A DNA stretch of 64,000 bases, taken from assembly GCA_007258455.2 (NCBI GenBank), contig VDFB02193867.1, forward strand, positions 533,067,071 through 533,131,070. The letters are read 5' to 3'. Source of the DNA: Sequoia sempervirens. Lineage: Eukaryota; Streptophyta; Pinopsida; Cupressales; Cupressaceae. Below the pieces are notes generated by a model. It was given only the letters and a program-made list of their open reading frames with translations. It was not told where the DNA came from and searched no databases. Shown here one piece after another: positions 44,698 to 56,640 of this stretch. Position 1 is the stretch's first letter, and every line of letters begins with the position of its first letter. The position numbers and the translations under genes are program-made.

Positions 44698-47600
44698 ATG
44701 TCAGAATCTTTAGCACAACCAATGCAGGAGGAAATTAGCCAGGAGCTATTCACAGCTATTCATTCTTTAGTAGAGATATATGTCTATGAGGATGTGGCAT
44801 ATGCTACACCTGGTATACCCCGAAGGACAAGGAGAGCCCACACAAAAGAGCTGAATAGACCCAAAAAATGGAGAAACCAGAAAAGAGTTGAGGAAAATGG
44901 GACAATATCTATGACCGAAAGCTCACGAAAAACCCTGAGTCCCTTAGAGAAGCAGCTTGTGCAAGGTTATCGGCACCAAAGGTAGACCAATCTATGACGT
45001 AGAGAGTTTGGTACAGTGGTCTCGCTCAATACATGGTCTCACTAGTGCACTATTGCCCAGAGATTGTTGATGTTGCTATCCACTGTTATAATCCTGATAC
45101 CCATTACATCAAAGGCCATAACTTAAGAGTACATATCTCTGTAGAGGCCATCTAACACATGCTATGTATCCCGGACCCAAGGAAGAGAAAGGAGGATATC
45201 GAGCCTTTTCACCTGAGTAAAGGAGAGAAAATATTGAAGAAGATGAAAACTAGCTTAGAGTTCTTGGTAGAAGATACTGGTAAGAAAGGCATCTCAACCA
45301 CTAAAGCGCCAAGTATTCCATTGTCATGTGGTGCATTCTGTGATGATCTCTAGGATGCGATATCCATGCTAGCCTTCGTATGTGACCGAGACTCCAATGA
45401 GAAGATAGAGGCCTTTTAATTGGGACTGGCGATACAATTTCGCAAGCAACATGAACTCTTCTGGTATGATTTTGCTGAGTTTATAATTGAAGATATGAAA
45501 TAGCAAATTGAGGATTATCAGGCGGAGAAAAAGTTTAGGTTTGTTTCTTTCTTGGTCCACATGTTTTTGCATTAGAACCCAAATTTCTTCACCCAATTTT
45601 TTCCACTATCAATTTTTTATGAGCAAAATAAAAGAAAGTCGGTGTTCGTATGGATGCCATTCCTTTTCACATCATATGATTATTATGCATTTGTAGACTA
45701 TTTCATAGCCCCGGTTTTGAATGATTTGATTGGAGAGGGTGATATTATCCAGCTCAATAAGGAGCAGACCAGATTTATGCAGAGCTTCACCCTTACTTGT
45801 GATTGGTTCTTGGGCAAGGATTGTACGATCCTCTGAATGCGGGGCTTTATGGGTAAACCTTTCCTGCTCCCACCCTACGTCATGGATAGAGTACTCACAC
45901 TAAAAGTTTTCTGACAGGTGTATATCATTGATTTCACATTCTATAGCAATGAAAAGGTCAAAAAGAAGGGATTCTTCACTTGTCTGAAGAATTTCAAATC
46001 AGTAACTCTACTGAAAAAATAATCTAACCAGTTGTTAGAGGATAAGCTAGCACATCTAGGGTTGGTACTGGTAAATGATAAGTGGGAATACAACCCTTTT
46101 GATGACCTACTGGAACTACATATGAGAGTTACCCATGTTTCCCAACCATACTGGGAGAAGTGGCATAGCCCGCAAATGGACAAAGATGAGGATTTTTTTG
46201 AATTGACACAAATCCCTACACAGAACACTACGGGCCCATAGCACAAATTCTAATTTCCTATGGTTGTGGCCTAGGATAGTGTCCCTATGGAGCGGTGCAT
46301 GTACAACAGGTTAAAGAAGGATGAAGAATGGAGCAAGGAGAAAATAAAGGCTTTCTGGAAGTATCACCAAGAAATTTCATAATTAGATGCTCCTTACAAT
46401 CAATTACGAGATGACCGAAAATTTGAGAAGTGGTGGAATTAGGGCCATCCCAACCCAAGCTCTAGTGTCAATAGGAGCGAAGAGAGGGATGAGTCCAAAG
46501 AGCAGGAGGAGGAAGCGACAGTATTGGCTTCCCCTGCACAAAAGGAGAAAGTCTCTAGATAGCCCACCTATGTGGCCATGAATGTACATTTTAATATATC
46601 AAGAGGCTCACATACACTCACTTGGGCTTCTAAACCAGTGAGGCTATCACTTCAGTAGAAGGAGATGACTGTCGAAGCTAGGGAGGTTCCTCCTGTGAAG
46701 CGACAGCATGTTATTGGAGAGGGTTCACAAGAACCTGCCAGAGGAAGAGTACTCTCTACTACTCAAGAACCGGAGGTTGAAATCATGGAGCCTCTAATGT
46801 TTCTGGAAATGCCAACAACCAGTCAGTAGGTACAATTCGTTCCCTCTTCTCTTGCATCTCATTCTTTTGTATCTGCCCCTACCTCGCTAGTGAATCCTGC
46901 CATAAGTCTTGGCCCTCTACCTTCTACTTTTGGTCTGACTTATTCGGTTGGATTCACCTAGTTTTCACAGGCCCACCTACTTATAATTACTCCTCCGAGT
47001 ATACTCACACCTGCCACTACCGCTCAGACCTCCCTCACACCATTTTTGGAAGGTGTTCCCCCTGTCGGTGCCCATTCTTTCTCTGATTTAATCATAGATC
47101 CTCTTCCATTGCAACAAAGTAACACCCCATTAGCAACTCCCCTTTCCCAACCAATAAGCCTTATGGTTGATTCCCCGATTCAATCGCTACAAATGCCTAG
47201 GCTTGTTGTTAGTTCTCAAACCAAACTATGGAATGTGCCACATTTCTCTCCATAAATAGTCACTCTCTAGAAGAAGTAGATGCCTGTGCCTATAAAGTTT
47301 ACCTACCCCTATGCCCTGCCTTCTAGTGCTCCTTTTGTAGGTGGACTGGTTTCATCACCAACCAAATTCATAGCATAGATAGATTGTGGAAAGGAGGCAC
47401 GCACAAATAGAATGAGGAAATGCAAGGCGAAGGATGATAGTGCTTCTGCCGAGCCAAGAGTACAAGCTTTGTATGATGAGGCCCGATAAGAATTGAAGTT
47501 AGTAACCATGTATCCAAGGGTAAGCAAACCTCAAGGAGAAATGCAACCAGAAGACTATGAGATATATGCGGTCAGACTCGACATGAAGGTAGCCTGACCA

Positions 47601-48957
47601 CAGGATAAGGTTGAAATCATGGAGGAAACGCAATAGGTACTCACTTCTGACTTCCTCAAAACTAGTCGCCAGCTAAAGAAGAAAGATGAGTAGCTTAGGG
47701 CAGCCCAGGAAAGGGTGAGTTTTCTGGAAAGGAAGGAGAAGTCCTTAGAAACAGATATCACCCGCATGACTGAAAGGGTACTAGCAATGGAGAATGAAAG
47801 GAACAAGCTTCAAGACAAAATTGTGAGGACCCAAGTTGTTGACCTAGGCATAATAAAAGAGCTACAAGGTAAGAACCAGAAAGCGTGGTGAAACCTTCAG
47901 CTAAAGAATGAAGAGCTTGAGTGCCTCCACCTTGAGCATAGTCAGGGGATGACACAAAAAGGTGAAGAGTTGGAATGCCAACAGGCTCAATATGAGCAAA
48001 GAATACAAGAGAAAGAGGCCAAATTTAAAGGCCTAAAGGCTCAACTAGAGGAAGAGCACTGAGAGACAAAGGCTTCTCTAGAGGAGCAATCAGCAAATCA
48101 CTCCCAAACTGAGTAGAATTGGAATAAAGAAATGAGCAACTATGCGGAGCAGCTGGCATCCGAGAAAAGGAAGAAAAAAAAGAATTAGTTGAGGCCCTTA
48201 TTTCAAGATATGCGGAGATTACTTTGCTTAAAGCCTCTCTATTGCCTTCCCCTGCCCAACCTAATATCATTATGCTAGTTAGGAAATTATACATTTCTCA
48301 CTGGGAGAAAATCAAGACCTTTTTCCTAACACTGCAACCTACCCTCTGATTTATCGACAAGGCATCAAGGCTCAATTAGGAGGCCCACGGTACAATTGAG
48401 TAGTTCCCACGATTCATCCTGGAGAAGGTTCCCGAGGTGAAAGACTTGCTCAATAAGCTATACTCCATATCTGATGAAATCCTTGCTGGAGTGGGTATTG
48501 AAGATCGGGACGCTACTGCCCAAACGATAAACAAATTCATTCATTGCCACTCCGCTTTCTAGCACACTAAGGCAGCCCCAATTTTTCTAAGTAAGGCACT
48601 AGATGGCATATGGGGAAGTTTCTCCGAATTAGGCAAGATGTGGCTACCATCCTCGTTCCTCAAGGATGGCTCTATTGCCACAACTACACAGATTGCTAAA
48701 AATTATTGAGGAGAAGGAAAATGACCCAGAGGCTTTCAAGGAGTTCAGTCATTCCCCAATGGCAGCTGACATTGAGGTAACCATTCATCCACTCTCACAG
48801 TTGCTATTTCATATACAAACGGGGGCCGGTTTACACGATGTGCTACCTCACAAAGAAGCTATTGGTTTACGTAGAGCATAAGATAATTTGCGCAACATAA
48901 TGAAGTTGTCTGAGGCTGAATGGTTGCCTTTGAAGACGGCCCTTTCCAATCTCTGAC
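44698..48957 (+). pseudogene. Long sense accessory ORF downstream of integrase
   Basis: The ATG at 44698 opens an N-terminal segment (MSESLAQPMQEEISQELF) rich in basic residues. From about 45000 to 48170 a single frame can be followed with many stops but no frameshift: DVAIHCYNPDTHYIKGHNL and VHISVEAI*HMLCIPDP near 45072-45180, which resemble the plant transposon protein domain often seen in large Gypsy-type ORFs; then AFVDYFIAPVLNDLIGEG; a Glu-rich patch (46480-46530); a Pro/Ser/Thr-rich linker (46830-47230); and a long coiled coil (47650-48170, with RQLKKKDE and RMTERVLAMENERNKLQDK). A shift at a poly-A run near 48178 leads to a helical tail (KLYSISDEILAGVGIEDRD). Intact length would be near 1,400 residues. 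Function unknown; it ends about 100 bp before the 3' LTR. Confidence 0.75.
47590..48180 (+). other. Coiled-coil segment of the sense accessory ORF
   Basis: Heptad-like Leu/Ile spacing and dense Glu/Lys/Gln are visible across about 190 codons (LKTSRQLKKKDE, RAAQERVSFLERKEKSLE, KNEELECLHLEHSQGM, EERIQEK-type runs). This part probably mediates self-association. Confidence 0.7.
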
Positions 48958-49054
48958 TCCACTAGCCCTATAGATAAGGCTTTGGTCTGCAAAACCAGAG
49001 AAATTTTGGGTTCTCTATTCCTTTCTTGAAACACCCCTGATAGTTGCCAAAAGC

Positions 49055-50450
49055 TGTTAAAATAAATATTTGAGCAGCTCCCTTCGGGTTTATTTTTTCA
49101 TTATGTGTGCACCGGCCTATGCATCGCTGAGTTTACTCGGCTTTCTATCAAGTTTTGATCTACCACTTTACACAGCGATGCTTCGTAGCTTCGGGTATCA
49201 GCTTTCTTTTGGTTCCTAAGAAGCTCCGCTGGGCTCACACGTGTCGCGGTTGTGGGCTGCTTTTGTTGTTTGCTTCCTCGAGGCCTCGACAGGTTGTGAA
49301 ATGCTTCTACAAATTTTTTCATTCTTAAAAGGTGTTGGCAGGCCCCACGTTCTGCTACGTGGCAACTGTTCACAAATCTTTCAACGCAGTGAGGAAATAA
49401 ACAGCCATGGACAGCGAAATGCTGCCACGCGTCTTTCACGCCTAGCTGATGGAGCATTCCCTCCACTATGATAAGGATCCTAGTCCATTTGATGCGTGTT
49501 GCATTTTTGTAAATCCTTGACAACGATGAGAGAAGGTTTCATACTAGCAGCGAGAGGCTGCCACATGCCTAAATGCTAATCTGTTATGCGGGCGATGCAC
49601 CAGATGAACTAAACAATGCTATTGGTTGTTGCTGGTCATAATCATTCATGGCAAGGGATGGAATTTGTCTACTCGAGCCTTGCTGGGACCATTTCCATCA
49701 TTGCAAAGGATGCACTTATACCTAGGGTGACTGGATGCTGTGTTCCGACTCAATGCTGTTGTAACGGCCTTGGGAATTTTCTGATTCAGGCATCATTGCA
49801 AAGTATTGTGAGATCTTTTTTATTGCGGTTCTCCAAAGCGGTGGGAGGTTTCATTTCCTACTATATATAATCTCTCTGTTGATGAGAAGGGGTCCAGAAT
49901 TTGGGGAAAAACACGTTGGTTTTAGCAAAAGACACCAAGCCTCTTTTACTATTTTATTTAAATTGCAAGAAACTTTCAGACTGTGCCAATTGTTCGGCCT
50001 TTCTATTTTTCATACTTTGATTAAACTGTAAACTGTGCTTTATATTGTCTTAAATATTTCATTTGAAGAACTTCTATATATGTTGGATACAAGCTTGCTT
50101 ACCTAAATCATGTCTAATGACTCTTTTTAGTAGTGAGAATGTATGCAACATTATTTTATGTCAATAAATAAATTTTCTATGCTATAATCTTAAGTCTGAC
50201 GTTTTGGAACGTAACAACATCGTTCAGGCCCCTAAATCTATGATTTATCATGCCCATCAGCAGATCTTGGCACATCGCCTTAGGTTAGACTTTGCTTTAT
50301 TTTATCTGCTTCCTTTTCCCTTTCCAAAACCCATTATAGAAGAAGTCGACTTCTTTAAAATCTGGAGGTTACTTAGTTTAGTGCAAAAGGCCCCCCTTAA
50401 AATGAGTTTCTCTTAAGACACTGCTACCTCATCAATTTTTGACGTCAACA
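49055..50450 (+). repeat. 3' LTR of the Gypsy element
   Basis: TGTTAAAATAAATATT to GACGTCAACA, 1396 bp. It carries about 87 bp (49642-49728) absent from the 5' LTR, and a TATA box at 49861-49872. No clear purine tract precedes it: the sequence before it is gttgccaaaagc. Confidence 0.92.
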
Positions 50451-50790
50451 CATAACAATGACAAGATTTTATTTGATCCTTTTCCTCAGAGTTCAACTAG
50501 AGAAGTTGGTGAATCTAGCAAGTAGCAAAGGCCTTACAAACTAAAGAAACTAAAATTCCCTTGTCCACCATCAGAAAATGAAAGAGACTTATAAGTACTC
50601 CTACACAAAGGACTTATTACATTACCACCTATGCAAAAAATCTGATTTCCAAATCCTAAAAATAAAAACACATCTTACAACAAATATCATATATTTTTTG
50701 GACATAGTACTAATGAGTGTCTTGGTCTAAAACAAATATTCAAGACCTATTTGATTTCATAATCCCTTAAAGAATATTTCCCCTTCCACT
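50451..50790 (+). pseudogene. Gag of the outer element, 3' part with knuckle relic
   Basis: Resumes after the Gypsy insertion. The frame reads KILFDPFPQSSTREVGESSK, KFPCPPSENERDL, then SYNKYHIFFGHSTNECLGLK. The last phrase is the CxxHxxxGHxTxxC-LK type knuckle of plant Gypsy gags, with the first Cys lost. It identifies the outer element as Gypsy-like. Confidence 0.7.
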
Positions 50791-51191
50791 CCTTCTAATG
50801 TAATAGTTGTAGAATATTTCATTCTCACTATTACATGATCATTCCCATCACCTACCTCAACTCGTTCTTGTCTTGTACTTAGTGAGGGCAAGAAGTAGAT
50901 AGCCTTGTCCTAGTAAGACATTTTTCACTATCTCTTAGGTTCATTTTCTACCTTTTGCTTATACAAAATAAGATTGGAATATAGAAGACCTACTTTAGGT
51001 TGACTCACATGTGTCCATACTAGCCTTTTTCATTTTTCCTTTTCTTTTTATGTGATTGCATGTATGTATTCAGATCCACCGTACTGTTCTATTTGATGTA
51101 TCTCTCTCTCTATGACATTCTTCTCTATGTTATATATCTTTTATCTTCTTGCACTTTATCTTTTTCATCTTTCCATTGTATTACATTTTGG
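50791..51191. other. Internal non-coding sequence of the outer element
   Basis: No gene seen. T-rich toward the right end, grading into the tandem array that starts at 51192. Confidence 0.55.
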
Positions 51192-51530
51192 GATGATTCA
51201 AGGTGTCGAAACATTTGTGTCTCTTCCATGTTGACCCAAAAGGATTTTCCTTTTATTTTTTTAATCTATCTTATGTTTTCCTTTTGGTGATGATGCAAGG
51301 TTTTGGGACATTCATGTCTATTCCATGTTGACCCAAAAGGATTTTACTTTTCTTTTTTCATCTTTCTTATGTTTTCCTTTTGGGGATGATGCAAGGCATC
51401 AAGACATTCATGTAGCTTCGATGTTGACCTAAAAGGATTTTCCTTTGTTTTTTTCATCTATCTTGTGTTTTCCTTTTTGGAATGACACAAGGCATCAAAA
51501 CATTCCTATATCTTCTATGTTGAACCAATT
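51192..51530 (+). repeat. Tandem repeat of about 96 bp, 3.5 to 4 units
   Basis: Units start gatgattcaaggtgtcg (51192), gatgatgcaaggttttgg (51289), gatgatgcaaggcatcaag (51385) and gaatgacacaaggcatc (51480). Each contains atgttgacc(c/t)aaaaggatttt and a tcttatgttttccttttgg-type T-rich half. A fainter half unit precedes the first. Confidence 0.85.
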
Positions 51531-52828
51531 TTTTTTTCTTTGCTTTCACTCTCTTTGTGTTATTCTTCTAGTTCTATATGTATTTAGGGAATGATGAAAC
51601 TTTTTAACTCTCTAAAAATATTAAAGAAAGAAAATACTTAGCCTAAATCCATAGATCCCTTATGTGTTTGTTATTTTTATTTTGGGGGAAACCCCTCTCT
51701 TTTCTCTTACATGACATAGTTACTTGGAACATATGACTTGGCATAGGGCTTTCAAATTTTTCTCTCATGTATTCTTTATTGTTTGCATGTATCATTTTCT
51801 AGTTTAAAGTAATTTCTCATAGCATGGTGTTTAGTAATTTCTTTAAAGTGGGGGCATACATTGGAATTATTCTTTTGCATTTTTCTTTTTCATGGTTCAT
51901 AGTGCAGTCTTCTTTATACAATGTATTTTTTCTTTGTTGATGGCATTGGGTGTAGTGTCCTTCATGAGCATGATCTCTCTTATAATATTGCATTCCTCTT
52001 AGTGGCTTGATGCGAGAAACTACATCCCCTAAGTTGCAATTTTTTTCTTCTTTGGTTGGTCCTCTCTTGGAGACATTAGGCACAATGTTCCCGAAGTTAA
52101 ATACCTCACATAAACTAAGAAAAACTAGTTTGAACATTCCTTATTGTTGCATTTATATGGCCACCTTGCATAATACAACTTGCATGCCTATGGAGCCATC
52201 TTATTTTTTCATGAGTTCTAAGCATAGAAAGCTTTGATTGCCTCATGAAGCTTGAAAATAATTTTTTTGTGGTGCCTTATTAAATTTGTTAGGAGGAATA
52301 AATTTTGTATGGTTTGACAAGAAGTCAAACGAGGGCATGAATTTCCCTTAGCCACTTGCATGTGTGTGAGATCATACCAACCATGAGTGTATATTTCTCA
52401 CCTTCTTGTACTTCTCACCCAATGGACAACCTAAGTTCCATTGCCTCAGAGTGAGTATGCATTTTTTCAACAAACGTCCTAGATATGATCCACATCATGT
52501 TGGATAAATTGTTGAAGATTGATCTGCCCCTTTTATTTTTCATGTTATTTCACTTTCCTTATGCCTTTCATAGTGCATGCATGTGCCTTGTTGTTGCTAT
52601 TTCTATCATTTTTCATGTGTGTGATTTGTGCTTATGTTTATTGCCATAGGACCTTGGTCTTGGGGACTTACACAACCCTCTTGATCATGTTTGTCCTATC
52701 TTACTAGCATTGGTGCATTTGAACCCCTCTTGATCATGGCCATCTTATCTTGCTATCATTGTTACATTTGGCCTACTTAAGTATGAGTTTGAAGCAAGTT
52801 CATCCTTTCATTGAAGTGGGTTCTAGAT
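51531..52828. other. Internal non-coding sequence of the outer element
   Basis: No pol domain or other gene recognised. Repeated phrases such as ttgatcatg...cttatcttgctatcatt near 52680-52760 hint at older short duplications. Confidence 0.55.
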
Positions 52829-54675
52829 GTAATCACAAAAAAAGGTCCCCCTAACTTGGCTTTGATTTGAAGTTGTAATATGTATAACATATTCACATTA
52901 GGTCTTGGGTCATTCTGAATTAAATGAGCTTAATGGTACCTTACTAAAGTTTTGTGAAGTGTTGTAACTCAATTTCACACTTTTCTAAGGTTTTTCTAAT
53001 TAAGTACACCTAAATAACATCTTTTTGACCTTAATCTTGCCTTATTTGAAGTGTTGTAAAATGTTGTAACACACTTTCACACTTTTCTAGGAATTTCATT
53101 AATAATTGGGATCTCTTATGCTTTAATTCACCTTATTTTCCATCCACAAGCCCCATTTAATGAGCCTTTTCAAAGATAATCCTAACACAAATCATTACTC
53201 AATCATAATTCAAGTGTTTTAGGCTTCAATGGCCTAGATTTAGTGATCTAGAACTCATTCACCACCTTGGAAAAATGATTTCCAACTATATTTTTGGGTC
53301 TCAAACTTGGTTTCACACATTTATAAGAACTCTTAAAAATGGTCCCAAAAAATAACATTGGTGGGATTCACTCGCAAAATTGGGCGAATGAGTCTCGTGT
53401 GGGCCAAAATCGAAAACAATTCAAATTTCTGGTGGGTTTTTATCATCCTAGATTTGATGTTGGCTTGTAGTGTTGTAATTTTGGGAATTCTTACATAATT
53501 GAGAATAAATAAAAGGTTATTTCATTCATTTTAACCTAAGTCTTTTGTAAGAGCATTCCTAATAGCAAGTTGAGTTCACAAGAGCACTCAAGTGTTCTTA
53601 ATATCATTGACAAGAAACATTGAATCATTCAATCATCAAGTCAAGGACTTTATGCATCATGTTTTTTATTTTCCTAACAACTATGATGTAGGGTTTAATG
53701 ATTCAAGCAAGTGTTTCATCAGAGATCAACATCATTCAAGCTAGATTCAAGATCTACATCCATTGGATCCATATCAAGCATAATTGTATTACTTTATTGC
53801 AATGGTTTGTTGAATTGCAACATTGTCATTGGTTCATTCATCATTCTCTATTCTTATTTGATTTAATTTAAAGCAATTATTTTCAAAATGAGGTTTGACC
53901 AAGGAAAACCCCTAACCACTAATCGAACAACATTTTTCCCTCTCCTTTTTATGTTATTTGTAGCTCTAGGTTGCACATTTTCTAAGGAGTAAGATTGAGA
54001 AAACTTTTCACATCATTCAAAGTTGTCAAAGTTGTCATCATGCATTAGAGAACCTTGGAGAAGACCTGCAAGTTGCAAACTAGGGTTTCATATTCATAAA
54101 TCACTCAAGAAAGATAGAGCAAACATAAAAGAGTAGGATTATAATTTGAAGCTTCAAAAAGCCTAACTGGATTCATTCACTACTTTTGCTGAATTAGTTC
54201 CAGTTCCAATCAAATTTATATTTTTTTAGATTCATATACCCTTTTGGTAGATTCATATTCTTGCACAATTTTCCAGAACATGGACTAATTCGTCTAGCTT
54301 AGAAAATGAGTCCCACTCAGCATTGACGTGAGATTTTCTAGTGTTTTAGACCTCCTTCAAGCTATTTTTAGATTTCTAGGTGCACTCATTTTTTTCTATA
54401 GTTTTTTGTGTTGTTTCATTTGCATTTCTAGGTCATTTAGTGAAGCTTTACATTGAATTATGGTTTTACATTTCATCTTTCATTTCAATGTCTTTTTCAA
54501 TTTTAAACTTAGTGGTGAACCCCTTAATAGTTTTCATTCATCCCTTAGGACAACCCTCTTGCAAGATCTCCTTCTCCTTTGAATTGATATCTCAAGGGTT
54601 ATCCTTGAATGAAATTCGAAGAGTGGGTGTGTTCTATGTCCTAAAACCATATGATAGCACCATACAACATTTTCA
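52829..54675 (+). repeat. 3' LTR of the split outer element
   Basis: Starts TGTAATCACAAAAAAAGGTCC and matches 32661-34430 to cattttcat. It is about 77 bp longer than the 5' copy; an extra segment near 53440-53540 accounts for most of this. The sequence after it (aatttgactatt) does not match what follows the 5' LTR. Confidence 0.83.
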
Positions 54676-55649
54676 TAATTTGACTATTGACAAGGTGAAG
54701 AAGCTCACACTAGTAAAGCATTACCAAAGAAATAAACTCTTAATTGGGTGGAGTAACAAAAGTGGCTCAACTTTCAACTAGTAAAACTAGGTTACTGAGT
54801 TTGAGGGTCATTCCCAACATAGGATGCCAAATCCACTTTTTGTTACACCTTGAGAACTTCCAAAATTTATCTAATTTCTCATAGAATTGTAAATATTTGG
54901 TTAGTTTGATAAACATATAGATATACCATGTCAAAATCAAATAGCATCATTAGTTCATAAATATCAATTATTTAATAATTGTTTCAAATGGCTATTTAAA
55001 GTGTTTAATATATTATATTGATAATTAAGATCTTATGATAATCCAAAATATGAGGTGTAGACATACTTATCAGTTGAAGGTTTTTCTTTCATCCAAATTA
55101 CATCTAGACAACATGTGAGTAACAAAATAAACTATAGCATTTATGGGGATGTGGCAAAAAAAATTGTCTCAAAGAGGGAGAAAATGTAGAATCCTAAAAA
55201 CTGAATAATTTGCATTTTCATCTTATCATCCTCATCAATTCTTTTATTCATATTAATTAAATAAATTTTAATTATTTAAATAAGCTAATATCCCCTCTTT
55301 TCATTTATAATAATTAAATAGTTTTTAATTATTTAATTATCTTTATCCTTTTTTTAGATTCCAAGAATTAGGTAATCCCCTATAAACTACAATGTGCTTG
55401 GTAAACATTTTCATATGATTGGTGATTATAGCAAAGCACACCCTTTGATACCATTGGGATAGGGGAGACTAGACCTAGTGACCTCATTTCCTGTAATTGG
55501 ATGCTATAGTCAATTATATTTATCATTTTATCATATCTATATCAATAAAATAATTTTTAATTGTTTAATTAATTTATCCTTTATATTTTCCCTTGAACAT
55601 TAATTAAAATTAAATTCAAATTATCTTTGGTTCACAATAATTAAATAAT
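54676..55649. other. Remnant with polypurine-tract and LTR start of another element
   Basis: At 55170-55185 the sequence caaagagggagaaaa is followed by TGTAGAATCC, a typical polypurine tract and LTR start. The supposed LTR then runs only to 55649, where family G LTR E begins. No gene seen; 54780-55160 is AT-rich filler. Confidence 0.45.
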
Positions 55650-56622
55650 TGTAGACATGCAAAATTAGCATCATTCATTTTATTAGGTCATATTCATCCA
55701 TTTAGCAAATAAATAAAGTTTATTTATCAATCTCCTAAAGTCATCAGTTTAAATTAAATAAATCAACTTGATTCTAAACATCACCCTCCTTTTAATTAAA
55801 TAAATGAAGCCTTTTATTTAATTAAATCTAAAATCACCTTCCATCCTTTTCTCATTTAAATAAATCAAATATTCAAGTCAAAAAGGTCAAACTCACCTAG
55901 TCCTCATTAAGCTAATCTAATCCTAATTATCCTAACCTAACTACCCATGCATTCTCTAGATTTTTCCACTTGCACAAATAAATCAATTTATTGATTTATT
56001 AAATCCAACATTTTCCATCAACATGGCAATTATGAGGAATATTCCCTCAAGTTTGAATTCAAAAGCAAGTTGAAATGTACATCCAATAGGGCAATTAATA
56101 GGTCTTACATGTCTCTTGCACAAGTCAAACTAAGCATTAACTCTCATTTTCAAATTTGAAATCTCCCTCTCTTGGGCACATTTCCCAAATCTTGCACATC
56201 CCTCAACCTATGGCAAGCTGACAAGTGGCCTCTTTTCATTGGTCTATTTTTAGTCTCACATTCATCCATTTGGCCAATCCTCATCAAGAAAATCCATAAA
56301 TGAAAGGCTTCATTCTTGTTCAAATCCTCCACAATTTGATCCACAATCTCATAAAAGGTTACTCTCTTCATTTGAGAGCTAATCTTGCCCATCTTCATAG
56401 TATCTTCATATCAATTTCATCATTGAGCTTAGCAAAGGATTATGAAAGGGCTACTTTCCACAATAGCACCAATCCAATATGGGATAGGTTTGAGCATGCT
56501 TAGTCTTTTGGTATTTCATCACTTTCCTTATTTAGCATGATTCAATATCTCATATGGATGCTTGATTTGTTGTATTTGAATTGAACTTATTAATAATGTT
56601 CATTGAAGTTGAAATATTTGCA
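55650..56622 (+). repeat. LTR of family G, copy E (rightward, probable 5' LTR)
   Basis: TGTAGACATGCAAAATTAGC to GAAATATTTGCA, about 973 bp. It matches the minus-strand LTRs at 12505-13496 and 22780-23736 along the full length. No purine tract lies to its left, and a PBS-like sequence lies to its right, so it is most likely the 5' LTR of the copy whose ORF is at 60890. Confidence 0.8.
56294..56308 (+). promoter_or_regulatory. TATA-like box of family G LTR, copy E
   Basis: The sequence ccataaatgaaaggc is the aligned equivalent of ctataaatgaaaggc in copy A; the first TATA base has changed to C. Confidence 0.5.
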
Positions 56623-56640
56623 GGTTTAGCAACCACATTA

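Larger units (their letters stand above)
35496..50450 (+). mobile_element. Ty3/Gypsy LTR retrotransposon (Tat-like) with two accessory ORFs
   Basis: LTRs at 35496-36805 and 49055-50450, PBS at 36820, then gag, protease, extra archaeal-type RNase H, RT, degenerate RNase H, integrase, an antisense ORF with its own TATA box and a long sense ORF. At about 15 kb it is large. An archaeal-type RNase H plus extra ORFs between integrase and the 3' LTR are known traits of the plant Tat lineage, hence the label. The 5 bp flanks are CTTAA and CATAA, a one-mismatch target duplication. Many premature stops and several frameshifts make it defective. It sits inside the gag of an older LTR element. Confidence 0.92.
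32661..54675 (+). mobile_element. Old gag-bearing LTR element, split by a nested Gypsy insertion
   Basis: Two direct repeats (32661-34430 and 52829-54675) are the LTRs. Between them lie 34431-35495 and 50451-52828, which read as two halves of one internal region once the 15 kb Gypsy element at 35496-50450 is set aside. Gag fragments lie on both sides of the break. No pol domain is visible, so the element is a gag-only or deleted copy. LTR divergence is high by eye, so it is older than or comparable to the insert. Confidence 0.8.

Noticed and set aside
55170..56622. Purine tract at 55170 as the start of family G LTR E
   Set aside because: Alignment with copies A and B places the LTR E start at TGTAGACATGC (55650); the purine tract belongs to another element.
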